From Gallionella sp. (GTDB taxonomy: Bacteria; Pseudomonadota; Gammaproteobacteria; Burkholderiales; Gallionellaceae): 10,769 bases of DNA. The stretch lies in the NCBI GenBank assembly GCA_029850565.1, contig JARCRR010000106.1, positions 1 through 10,769 of the forward strand, written 5' to 3'. A program made the translations under genes and the position numbers. The notes beneath the pieces were generated by a model. The model searched no databases and was not told where the DNA came from. It saw only the letters and a program-made list of their open reading frames with translations. Positions within the stretch are counted from its first letter, which is position 1; the number at the start of each line of letters is the position of its first letter. Below, in pieces: positions 1-6,452 of this stretch.

Positions 1-1
1 G

Positions 2-640
2 AACATCATCACCGCCGTGGCGCACGGGCACGAGGCCGCAGTATCCATCGATCGTCTGCTCAACGGTGAAGACGTGAGCCGTCGCCCATCGCCTATGACC
101 AACCTGATGTCGCAAAAGATGGGCATCCACGAGTGGATATACCGCAACGCGGTGTCCAACGACGTGCGCTTCAAAGTGCCTTGGGCTGCGGCGGAAACGG
201 CACTGGCCAGCATCAAGATCGAGGTCGAGTTGGGCTTCGATGCCGCCACCGCGTTCAAAGAAGCCAGCCGCTGTCTGAATTGCGATGTGCAGACCGTGTT
301 CAACCGCGGCACCTGCATCGAGTGCGACGCCTGTGTGGACATCTGCCCGATGGACTGCATCACCTTCACCGATAACGGCGACGAGGCCGACCTGCGCACC
401 CGCCTGAAAGCACCCGCGACTCACACGACACAAGACCTGTATGTGTCGGCCGAACTGAAGACGGGGCGCGTGATGGTGAAAGACGAAGACGTGTGCCTGC
501 ATTGCGGCCTGTGCGCCGAGCGCTGCCCCACGGGCGCCTGGGACATGCAGAAGTTCCTGCTCAACACCGCGCAGGCGGGGGCACGCTGTCGCGACACTCC
601 TTCACCCGCAACCAACGATTCCGCAGCGGAGGCGGTATGA
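2..640 (+). CDS. FAD/NAD(P)H oxidoreductase subunit with two [4Fe-4S] clusters, C-terminal part (cut by window start)
   Basis: The reading frame is open from base 2, so the true start lies outside the window; 212 residues are visible. The first 20 residues (NIITAVAHGHEAAVSIDRLL) match the end of the FAD/NAD(P)-binding domain of GltD-like (glutamate synthase small chain) flavoproteins. Then come C91-x2-C94, a ferredoxin motif C105/C108/C111/C115-Pro and a second one C165/C168/C171/C175-Pro, enough for two [4Fe-4S] clusters. The family moves electrons between NAD(P)H, FAD and Fe-S centres in the cytoplasm. Its stop overlaps the korA start (ATGA at 637-640). I infer that it is the electron-transfer subunit of the following 2-oxoacid oxidoreductase, as in the gamma subunit of the Azoarcus 2-oxoglutarate:NADP+ oxidoreductase. 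It is unlikely to be glutamate synthase itself, because no large subunit is present here. NADH or NADPH preference cannot be read from this fragment. Confidence 0.88.
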   Translation, partial: NIITAVAHGHEAAVSIDRLLNGEDVSRRPSPMTNLMSQKMGIHEWIYRNAVSNDVRFKVPWAAAETALASIKIEVELGFDAATAFKEASRCLNCDVQTVFNRGTCIECDACVDICPMDCITFTDNGDEADLRTRLKAPATHTTQDLYVSAELKTGRVMVKDEDVCLHCGLCAERCPTGAWDMQKFLLNTAQAGARCRDTPSPATNDSAAEAV

Positions 641-2457
641 AACGCATAGCAGCCATCAATGATTTCGTCATCAAGTTCGCCAACGTGAACGGCTCCGGTT
701 CGGCATCCGCCAACGAGTTGTTCGCCAAGGCGGTGATGCGCATGGGCGTGCCGGTGAGCCCGCGCAACATCTTCCCCAGCAACATCCAGGGCATGCCGAC
801 ATGGTACGAGGCGCGCGTGTGCGAAAAGGGCTACCACGGCAGGCGCGGCGGCGTGGACATGATGGTGGCGATGAACCCGCAGACATGGGATACCGACATC
901 GCCGAGATTTCGCCCGGCGGTTACCTGTTATACGACAGCACGCGCCCCCTGCCCGCCAGCCGCTTCCGCGACGACGTGCTCACCATCGGCGTACCGCTCA
1001 CCGACATCGCCAACAACGCCTACACCGATCCGCGCCAGCGCCAGTTGTTCAAGAACATCATCTACGTGGGCGCGCTCTCGGTGCTGCTGGATGTGGATGC
1101 GGAGGTGTTCGATAGACTTTTTGCGGAGCAGTACAAAGGCAAAGGTAAAGAACGCTTGTTGGAATCCAATGTGCAGGCGCTGCATCTCGGACGCGACTAC
1201 GTGAAACAGCACTTGCAAGCGCCGCTGGGCATCCGTGTGCAGCGCGCTGACAACGTGGGCGACCAGATATTCACCGACGGCAATAGCGCCGCCGCACTGG
1301 GATTGGTGTATGGCGGTGCGACAGTGGCCGCGTGGTATCCCATCACGCCGTCCACTTCCATCCCCGAGATGTTCGCAAAATACTGCGAGAAGTTCCGCGT
1401 CGACCCAGACAGCGGCCAGCATCGTTTCGCCATCGTGCAGGCGGAAGACGAGTTGGCTTCCATCGGCATGGTGGTGGGCGCAGGGTGGAACGGCGCGCGC
1501 GCCTTCACCGCCACCTCGGGGCCGGGCATCTCGCTGATGACCGAGTTCATCGGCCTCGCTTACTTCGCCGAGATACCGGTCACCATCGTCAACGTGCAAC
1601 GCGGCGGACCTTCTACCGGCATGCCGACAAAGACACAGCAATCCGACCTGTTGGCGTGCGCTTACGCCTCGCATGGCGATACCAAGCATGTGCTGCTGTT
1701 CCCGCAAGACCCGCACGAGTGTTTCACCCATTCAGCCGCAGCGTTGGACTTGGCCGAACGCTTGCAGACACCTATCTTCGTGATGACCGACTTGGACATC
1801 GGCATGAACCAGCGCCTGTGCAAACCCTTTGTGTGGGACGACAGCAAGGAATATGACCGCGGCAAAGTGATGAACGCCGAAGAGCTGGAAGCGGGCAAGA
1901 GCTTTGGCCGTTACAAAGATGTGGATGGCGACGGTATCCCGTGGCGCACCTTACCCGGCACCCATCCGACCAAGGGGGCGTTCTTCTCGCGCGGCACTTC
2001 GCGCAATCCGCAGGCCATGTATTCCGAGGCCGGGCCGGACTACATCTACAACATGGAACGTTTGCTGCGCAAATTCAAGACAGCGGAGGATTTGGTGCCT
2101 CAGCCGATCTTCCGCAAAGCGAGCGCGCCGACCAAGCTGGGGGTGATCTACTACGGCTCCACTACACCGGCGATGCGCGAAGCGCTGGATGTATTGGAAA
2201 GGAACGGCGACCACCTCGATGCGATGCGGTTGTGCGCCTTCCCCTTCCCCGATTCGGTGAGAAAGTTCATCGCGGAGCACGACAAGCTGTTCGTGGTGGA
2301 ACAGAACCGCGACGCCCAGATGCGCACCATGCTCATCAACGAGCTTGAGATCGACCCGGCGAAACTGGTGCGCGTGTTGCACTACGACGGCACCCCGATC
2401 ACCGCACGCTTCATCATCAGCACCATCCACGACTGTGTGCATAAGGAGGTCGCATGA
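637..2457 (+). CDS. korA: 2-oxoacid:acceptor oxidoreductase, fused gamma/alpha subunit
   Basis: 606 residues. The ATG at 637 is chosen over upstream in-frame codons because it follows GGAGG (628-632) and overlaps the previous stop; the longer open frame only runs into the upstream gene. Residues about 10-200 form the gamma domain (NVNGSGSASAN near 17-26). The alpha/pyrimidine-binding domain begins near 220, with YPITPSTS at 234-241, TSGPGISLM at 293-301, QRGGPSTGMPT at 321-331 and VEQN at 554-557 near the C terminus. These are hallmarks of the 2-oxoglutarate (and related 2-oxoacid) ferredoxin oxidoreductase alpha subunit. With KorB it would carry out CoA-dependent decarboxylation of a 2-oxoacid to acyl-CoA plus reduced carrier, or the reverse. 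2-Oxoglutarate is the likeliest substrate from the two-gene KorAB layout, but pyruvate or another 2-oxoacid is not excluded. No ferredoxin (delta) domain is present, so clusters must come from KorB and the upstream gene. Confidence 0.93.
   Translation: MKRIAAINDFVIKFANVNGSGSASANELFAKAVMRMGVPVSPRNIFPSNIQGMPTWYEARVCEKGYHGRRGGVDMMVAMNPQTWDTDIAEISPGGYLLYDSTRPLPASRFRDDVLTIGVPLTDIANNAYTDPRQRQLFKNIIYVGALSVLLDVDAEVFDRLFAEQYKGKGKERLLESNVQALHLGRDYVKQHLQAPLGIRVQRADNVGDQIFTDGNSAAALGLVYGGATVAAWYPITPSTSIPEMFAKYCEKFRVDPDSGQHRFAIVQAEDELASIGMVVGAGWNGARAFTATSGPGISLMTEFIGLAYFAEIPVTIVNVQRGGPSTGMPTKTQQSDLLACAYASHGDTKHVLLFPQDPHECFTHSAAALDLAERLQTPIFVMTDLDIGMNQRLCKPFVWDDSKEYDRGKVMNAEELEAGKSFGRYKDVDGDGIPWRTLPGTHPTKGAFFSRGTSRNPQAMYSEAGPDYIYNMERLLRKFKTAEDLVPQPIFRKASAPTKLGVIYYGSTTPAMREALDVLERNGDHLDAMRLCAFPFPDSVRKFIAEHDKLFVVEQNRDAQMRTMLINELEIDPAKLVRVLHYDGTPITARFIISTIHDCVHKEVA
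2443..2450 (+). promoter_or_regulatory. Strong ribosome binding site of korB inside the korA 3' end
   Basis: AAGGAGGT, a full complement to the 16S anti-Shine-Dalgarno, lies 3 bases before the korB ATG and within the last codons of korA. It fixes the korB start and, with the ATGA overlap, suggests coupled and roughly equal translation of both subunits. Confidence 0.8.
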
Positions 2458-3509
2458 CCTACATCGCCAAACCCAAGATGCATCACCCGACCTTGCAGAC
2501 CAACAAGGTCGGCTACACGCGGCGCGATTACGAGGGACGCATCTCCACGCTGTGTGCCGGTTGCGGTCACGACTCGATTTCGGCGGCCGTCATCCAGGCG
2601 TGCTGGGAACTCGACATCGAACCGCACCGCGTGGCGAAACTCTCCGGCATCGGTTGCAGTTCCAAGACGACGGATTATTTTCTTGGCGCCTCGCACGGCT
2701 TCAACACGGTGCACGGCCGCATGCCCTCGGTGCTGACCGGCGCCAATCTGGCCAACCGCGACCTGCTGTATCTTGGCGTATCGGGCGACGGGGATTCGGC
2801 CTCCATCGGCCTGGGTCAGTTCGCCAATGCCATGCGGCGTTGCGTGCGCATGGCCTACATCGTGGAGAACAACGGCGTGTACGGACTGACCAAAGGCCAG
2901 TTTTCGGCCACCGCGGACCGCGGCGCCAAGAACAAGAAGGGATTCGTCAACAACGACAATCCGATCGATCTGGTGGGCATCGCGCTGCAACTGGGCGCCA
3001 CCTACGTGGCGCGCAGCTTCTCGGGCGACAAGGCGCAACTCATACCGCTCATCAAAGGCGCAATGGCGCACGGCGGCGCGGCCTTCATCGATGTCATCAG
3101 CCCCTGTGTCACTTTCAACAACCACGGCGGCAGCACCAAGAGTTACGACTACGTGCGCGCGCACAACGAGGCGGTGAGCCGCATCGACTTCATCACCCCG
3201 GGCAGCGAGATCACCGCCGAATACGCTCCGGGTGAAGTGGTGGATGTACAGCAACACGACGGCTCTGTGTTGCGGCTGCGCAAACTGCATGAGGACTACG
3301 ACCCCACCGACCGCGATGCCGCCATGAGTTATATGCACGCCCACGCGGCGCGCGGCGAGGTGGTGACGGGCCTGCTCTATCTGGACGCGCTGGCCACCGA
3401 CCTGCATACCTCGCTCAATACCTGCGAGCAACCATTGAACACGATGGGTGCGCAACTGCTGTGCCCGGGCTCCCAAGCGCTGGACAAGATCAATGACGCA
3501 TTGCGTTGA
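2454..3509 (+). CDS. korB: 2-oxoacid:acceptor oxidoreductase, beta (TPP-binding) subunit
   Basis: 351 residues; ATG overlaps the korA stop and follows a perfect Shine-Dalgarno. Visible motifs are CAGCGH at 34-39, GIGCSS at 65-70, HGR at 87-89, the Mg/TPP-binding GDGD at 111-114 with ENNGVYGLTKGQ at 138-149, and ISPCVTFN around C218. C34, C37, C68 and C218 have nearly the spacing of the four cysteines that bind the single [4Fe-4S] cluster in the Sulfolobus enzyme beta subunit, so the catalytic TPP and the first electron acceptor should both sit here. The C-terminal extension, roughly 240-351, ends in CPGSQALDKINDALR and is longer than in the shortest archaeal beta subunits. The protein is expected to be cytoplasmic and active only with KorA. 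Substrate specificity is not evident; 2-oxoglutarate is favoured. Confidence 0.93.
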   Translation: MTYIAKPKMHHPTLQTNKVGYTRRDYEGRISTLCAGCGHDSISAAVIQACWELDIEPHRVAKLSGIGCSSKTTDYFLGASHGFNTVHGRMPSVLTGANLANRDLLYLGVSGDGDSASIGLGQFANAMRRCVRMAYIVENNGVYGLTKGQFSATADRGAKNKKGFVNNDNPIDLVGIALQLGATYVARSFSGDKAQLIPLIKGAMAHGGAAFIDVISPCVTFNNHGGSTKSYDYVRAHNEAVSRIDFITPGSEITAEYAPGEVVDVQQHDGSVLRLRKLHEDYDPTDRDAAMSYMHAHAARGEVVTGLLYLDALATDLHTSLNTCEQPLNTMGAQLLCPGSQALDKINDALR

Positions 3510-3531
3510 ACACTCACACCAGGAGACAGCC

Positions 3532-3972
3532 ATGACCGAACGCACCGTATTCCAATCGATATCGCAGCGCCATGTCGTCAGCGTCATACCGACGGCCACA
3601 GTGTTCACCGCCGCGACCGTGATGACACGCGCCAATTGCGGCAGCGTGCTCATCATCGATGCCGGCAGCACGCTACTGGGCATCGTCACCGAGCGCGACA
3701 TGATGACCCGGGTGCTGGCCAAATCACTCGACCCGCAGACCACCACGGTGGCCGACATCATGACGCGCAACCCGCACTGCGTCCTGCCCGAAACCAAAGT
3801 GACCGATGCCGTGTTGATGATGATAGAGCGCGGCTTCAGACACCTCCCCATCGTCAATCATGCCAACAAGATATTGGGGGTGTTCTCCGCGCGCGATGCC
3901 ATGCCGCAAGAGATGCAGGCAGCGGAAAGTCTGGCTGAGTTCAACGACAAGATGAATGATGCGCTGGGCTAG
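3532..3972 (+). CDS. Two-CBS-domain protein in the 2-oxoacid oxidoreductase operon
   Basis: 146 residues. The ATG at 3532 follows AGGAG (3521-3525) by six bases and lies 22 bases after korB, so it is probably cotranscribed. CBS1 spans about residues 14-64 and CBS2 about 73-125; the typical nucleotide-contact motifs are GIVTERD (50-56) and GVFSARD (116-122), and MTRNP (77-81) opens the second repeat. There is no extra catalytic or DNA-binding domain, and the last 20 residues look helical and acidic. CBS pairs commonly bind AMP, ATP or S-adenosylmethionine and dimerise into a disk. I infer an energy-state sensor that may modulate the neighbouring oxidoreductase, but nothing in the sequence proves the partner. 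A stand-alone housekeeping CBS protein placed here by chance is the alternative. Confidence 0.88.
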   Translation: MTERTVFQSISQRHVVSVIPTATVFTAATVMTRANCGSVLIIDAGSTLLGIVTERDMMTRVLAKSLDPQTTTVADIMTRNPHCVLPETKVTDAVLMMIERGFRHLPIVNHANKILGVFSARDAMPQEMQAAESLAEFNDKMNDALG

Positions 3973-3982
3973 CAAAAATATT

Positions 3983-4014
3983 GTGATGGCTGACAGCCAA
4001 CCTTCGACCATCAC
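3983..4014 (-). terminator. Possible terminator for the leftward CorA-family transcript
   Basis: GTGATGG and CCATCAC form a 7-base-pair stem around an 18-base loop. Read on the minus strand it is followed by AATATTTTT, a fair uridine tract. A competing inner hairpin (TGGCT-GTC-AGCCA, 3987-3999) shares bases with it. It lies about 140 bases past the CorA-family stop codon. On the plus strand no T-run follows, so it should not end the kor operon efficiently. The rest of 3973-4152 shows no credible gene. Confidence 0.35.
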
Positions 4015-4152
4015 GAGTACGACAGGGTTTAGAACTCGAAGCCAGAAAGCCGCCTATCACTATAAGCTCCTTCGTGGACAGAGCAGTCGCGCAAGTCTTT
4101 GTAGATTTGTTAAAAACCGGCTGAATAGAGGTATGTGTGCAACGTACCTACA

Positions 4153-5499
4153 CTAGCGAATTCTTGCCTTTCTGGCTTTATTGATTTTGTGGCGCTCTAA
4201 CATACGTAGTCCTACGAATGTCAGCCAACCGATAAATACCAAGGCTATGGAAAACATACCGTAGGCGATTGGCCAAGGCGTTCCTTGGGTCATCATCGAA
4301 TACTCAGACATGCCCCCGATACCCGCAATCACGTTGAGTGGCATAAAGACGACACTGAGAACAGTGAGCCGCTTGATGTCTTTATTCTGATTGATATTGA
4401 TCGAGCTATCGGTAGCGTCCATCAAGAAGTTGATCTTGGTGAACAGGAACGTAGTGTGTCCATCTAGCGATTCGATATCCAACAATATCTCGCGAACTTC
4501 CTCGTGTTGCGGGTGTGATAGGATTTTTGCCCGCAGCATGAAAGATAAAGCACGACGGGTATCCAGTACGTTCCCGCGCACACGACCGTTCAGGTCTTCC
4601 TCTTCCGAAATCGCGGAAAGAATCACCGATGCATCGTCATCGCTAATATGCGACTTGTATACTTGTCGGCCGATCTCAGCCAATTTGGCATATACGTCTT
4701 CCAGCGCATTGGACGAGTACTCCACATCCGCAGCATATAGATCGAGCAGCACATCTTTGGCATCCGATATGATCACCGATTGTGCCTTCGCGCGTAATCG
4801 CTGCAACCTAAAAACGGGGAGTTCGTCATTTCTGACGGAGAAAAGAATTCCATTGTGGAGGACGAGCCCTACGGGAACGTTGCGCGACTCATCTTCTCGA
4901 TCGAGCAAAAAGTTGGAGTGCAAATGCACTTCCCCGTTTTCTTCTTCGTAGAATCGTGCACCCGTATACAGATCGGTTAGATCCCTTGGGCTAGGCAGAT
5001 TTACACCAAATATCTCTTTGATTAAGGAAATCTGAGGTTCTTCTGGTGCGACGATATCAATCCAGATTGGTTTTGATTTTATTAAGTCTTCGCGGCTAGA
5101 AATGGGAATCTGGCGGAAACGACCTTCGTGAATTTCAAATACACGGAATGTATTGGCATTCTCTGTGGGTTTGTAGTCTGACACTAGCTCAACCCGTACA
5201 GCATCGTCCAAGACAAGGAGTATTCCTTCCTTGCGCTCATCCCGTAGCAAATTCCAAATAAAGTTTCGATTTTCTTCTGGCAACACTTCAATAAGTTTTG
5301 CCAATGTGGATGCGTTCATCTGCTCAAGCAATGAATTCAGCTCAGCAAGATTCTGTTTGTGTACCAGGGTCTCGACCAAATCATGACGTTGCATTTCCTG
5401 TCGCTGGACAACATCCTCTACCAACTTGTGTTTTTGGAGGAGCTTGTTTACCTGAGCCAAAACATCATGGTCGATTTGGGAAGGGCGCTGTTTTTCCAT
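4153..5499 (-). CDS. CorA-family divalent-cation transporter with MgtE-N-like N-terminal domain and GMS signature
   Basis: 448 residues, longer than typical CorA (about 310-350). Residues about 37-107 (NLAELNSLLEQM ... EVLPEENRNFIWNLL) resemble the helical MgtE N-terminal cytosolic domain. The CorA cytosolic domain spans about 145-375, and two membrane helices lie near 379-395 and 411-434, followed by a basic tail (KINKARKARIR). CorA proteins form pentameric inner-membrane channels for Mg2+ or Co2+, with GMN after the first helix at the pore mouth. Here the motif reads GMS (396-398; serine codon TCT at 4306-4308), so ion choice or activity is uncertain. The ATG at 5499 is the first of the open frame, but no strong Shine-Dalgarno precedes it; the M-E-K start is thus less certain than the body. 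The gene is AT-richer than both flanking blocks and stands alone between two opposed or diverging operons. Family: confident; substrate: not. Confidence 0.88.
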   Translation of the reverse strand: MEKQRPSQIDHDVLAQVNKLLQKHKLVEDVVQRQEMQRHDLVETLVHKQNLAELNSLLEQMNASTLAKLIEVLPEENRNFIWNLLRDERKEGILLVLDDAVRVELVSDYKPTENANTFRVFEIHEGRFRQIPISSREDLIKSKPIWIDIVAPEEPQISLIKEIFGVNLPSPRDLTDLYTGARFYEEENGEVHLHSNFLLDREDESRNVPVGLVLHNGILFSVRNDELPVFRLQRLRAKAQSVIISDAKDVLLDLYAADVEYSSNALEDVYAKLAEIGRQVYKSHISDDDASVILSAISEEEDLNGRVRGNVLDTRRALSFMLRAKILSHPQHEEVREILLDIESLDGHTTFLFTKINFLMDATDSSININQNKDIKRLTVLSVVFMPLNVIAGIGGMSEYSMMTQGTPWPIAYGMFSIALVFIGWLTFVGLRMLERHKINKARKARIR

Positions 5500-5514
5500 G
5501 TTTTATCAAGGGCC

Positions 5515-5538
5515 CATTAGGGACTAATGCAATTAGGG
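5515..5538 (-). promoter_or_regulatory. Doubled ATTAGGG motif just upstream of the CorA-family gene
   Basis: CATTAG-GGA-CTAATG (5515-5529) is a perfect six-base-pair inverted repeat, and ATTAGGG occurs twice (5516-5522 and 5532-5538), 16 bases apart, starting 16 bases before the gene's ATG. Such spacing fits an operator or a leader element, but I recognise no known regulator site, and no convincing -10/-35 pair stands out. Confidence 0.3.
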
Positions 5539-5559
5539 TGTGACAGTTTAAAACAATCG

Positions 5560-5573
5560 CTCAGGCGTTAGAC
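5560..5573 (+). other. attC-like half site (integron recombination-site fragment)
   Basis: CTCAGGCGTTAGAC resembles the right-hand end (L' plus R' box, GTTRRRY) of integron cassette attC sites. I found no partner RYYYAAC box at the expected 57-141 base distance, so a complete attC is not present. It may be a remnant or chance. Confidence 0.2.
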
Positions 5574-5684
5574 GTAAATTGAATGATAACCATCGACCTC
5601 CCGTCGGAGTTGCCACCATTGTCACGTCGTATCGGCGTGAATTTGTAGCCAGGAATTTAATCAAATGACCGCATTGGGGCGGCG

Positions 5685-5702
5685 GTTGTCACGGATGACA
5701 AC
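5685..5702. repeat. Small inverted repeat in the gene-poor stretch 5500-5811
   Basis: GTTGTCA-CGGA-TGACAAC gives a 7-base-pair stem with a 4-base loop and no T-run on either side. It lies about 110 bases downstream of the methyltransferase gene and could be a weak processing or pause site, or a regulator half-site pair. No function can be assigned. Confidence 0.3.
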
Positions 5703-5712
5703 GGATTGGACT

Positions 5713-5790
5713 CAGCCAGCTACAGCCAGTTCAAGTGGCGGCATGGGGAGCAGGATGGATCCGGTGCGACCGTTCTATCGCAGGTCGCAG
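5713..5790 (-). pseudogene. Decayed fragment of the hemF 3' region
   Basis: Bases 5737-5780 match 6547-6590 inside hemF at 39 of 44 positions in the same orientation, exactly 810 bases apart. Weaker, gapped similarity continues to about 5713 and 5790. Read on the minus strand it gives NGRTGSILLPMPPL against NGRTESILLSMPPL (HemF residues 265-278). The codon before it is TAG (5775-5777) where hemF has TCG for Ser264, and the frame is lost after PPL. There is no start, so it cannot make HemF. The identity bounds the source to roughly HemF residues 261-290. It sits on the far side of the methyltransferase gene and looks like the displaced old end of hemF, or a partial duplication. Confidence 0.72.
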
Positions 5791-5811
5791 CAGATGCAGG
5801 CAGCGAAAAAG

Positions 5812-6432
5812 CTAGGAAGGAAGCAGGCGGCAGTAGCAATACACGAATGGTTGCACCTTGCCGGACGGTGTGTGGTGTTGTTCGGTGCAATGAACCAGCA
5901 ATTTGAATGATTCCCCGAATTGTTCATGCAACTCATCAGACCGGTATCGCATCACCGGCAAACCGCTGCATTCCAGCGGCCCATTCTCAGCGAAAGCAGC
6001 GACGATGACATGACCACCCGCTTTGACCGAGCGGAACACGGTATCCACGTAGGCGGCGCGTTGTTCCGGTGTGGTCAGAAAATGGAACACGGCACGGTCA
6101 TGCCAGATGTCATATCGTTTTGCGGGCAAATCGACTTCGGTGATGTCCGCATCGATCCAGCGCACTTTCTTCTCTTCATCGCCGAGCCGTTTACGTGAAG
6201 TGTCCAATGCAACTTTGGAGAGATCGAGCACCGTCAGATCGGTATAGCCTTCGGCAAGCAGGTCGTCCACCAGTGTGGAAGCTCCGCCGCCCACATCGAT
6301 GATGCCCGCATCTCTGCCTGCCCCGGTGGACCGAATGAGGTCCAGCGAGAGATCGGCATGTTCCTGAAACCAACTGACCGAGTCGGTCGGCTTGGTAGTG
6401 TAGACTTTTTCCCAGTGGTCTTTGGATCGCAT
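5812..6432 (-). CDS. Class I SAM-dependent methyltransferase, substrate unknown
   Basis: 206 residues. The start MRSKDHWEKVY (ATG at 6432) is preferred over a longer in-frame opening because AGGAG precedes it by six bases and family members begin close to the HWE..Y motif; the longer version would run into hemF. Motif I of the Rossmann fold is IIDVGGGAS (44-52), the acidic end of strand two is VLDLS (68-72), and WHDRAVFHFL (110-119) follows a D-x-x-x-x-D adenine region. There is no signal peptide or membrane segment, so it should act in the cytoplasm. It begins 20 bases after the hemF stop and is likely cotranscribed. The substrate (small molecule, protein or tetrapyrrole) cannot be read from the sequence; a haem role is only suggested by position. 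The hemF remnant downstream hints that this gene arrived by recombination at the hemF end. Confidence 0.85.
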   Translation of the reverse strand: MRSKDHWEKVYTTKPTDSVSWFQEHADLSLDLIRSTGAGRDAGIIDVGGGASTLVDDLLAEGYTDLTVLDLSKVALDTSRKRLGDEEKKVRWIDADITEVDLPAKRYDIWHDRAVFHFLTTPEQRAAYVDTVFRSVKAGGHVIVAAFAENGPLECSGLPVMRYRSDELHEQFGESFKLLVHCTEQHHTPSGKVQPFVYCYCRLLPS

Positions 6433-6452
6433 GTACGGCTCCTCTTGAAGTT

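Noticed and set aside
2382..3857. Long minus-strand open frame (about 490 codons) opposite korB and the CBS gene
   Set aside because: It mirrors the codon phase of real GC-rich genes, its protein is rich in low-complexity valine, arginine and histidine stretches, and no ribosome site or family motif is visible.
3913..3926. 14-base match AGATGCAGGCAGCG shared by the CBS gene and 5792-5805
   Set aside because: A match of this length is expected by chance in a window of this size; no extension on either side beyond a short A-run.
3956..4156. Short plus-strand frame after the CBS gene
   Set aside because: No ribosome site, no family look, and it overlaps the terminator-like hairpin and the CorA-family stop.
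5685..5906. Plus-strand frame that looks faintly like a tandem Ig-like or bacterial surface-repeat domain
   Set aside because: The part with the best look (RHGEQDG) is the antisense of the hemF remnant and the same frame appears opposite hemF; the rest is antisense to the methyltransferase.
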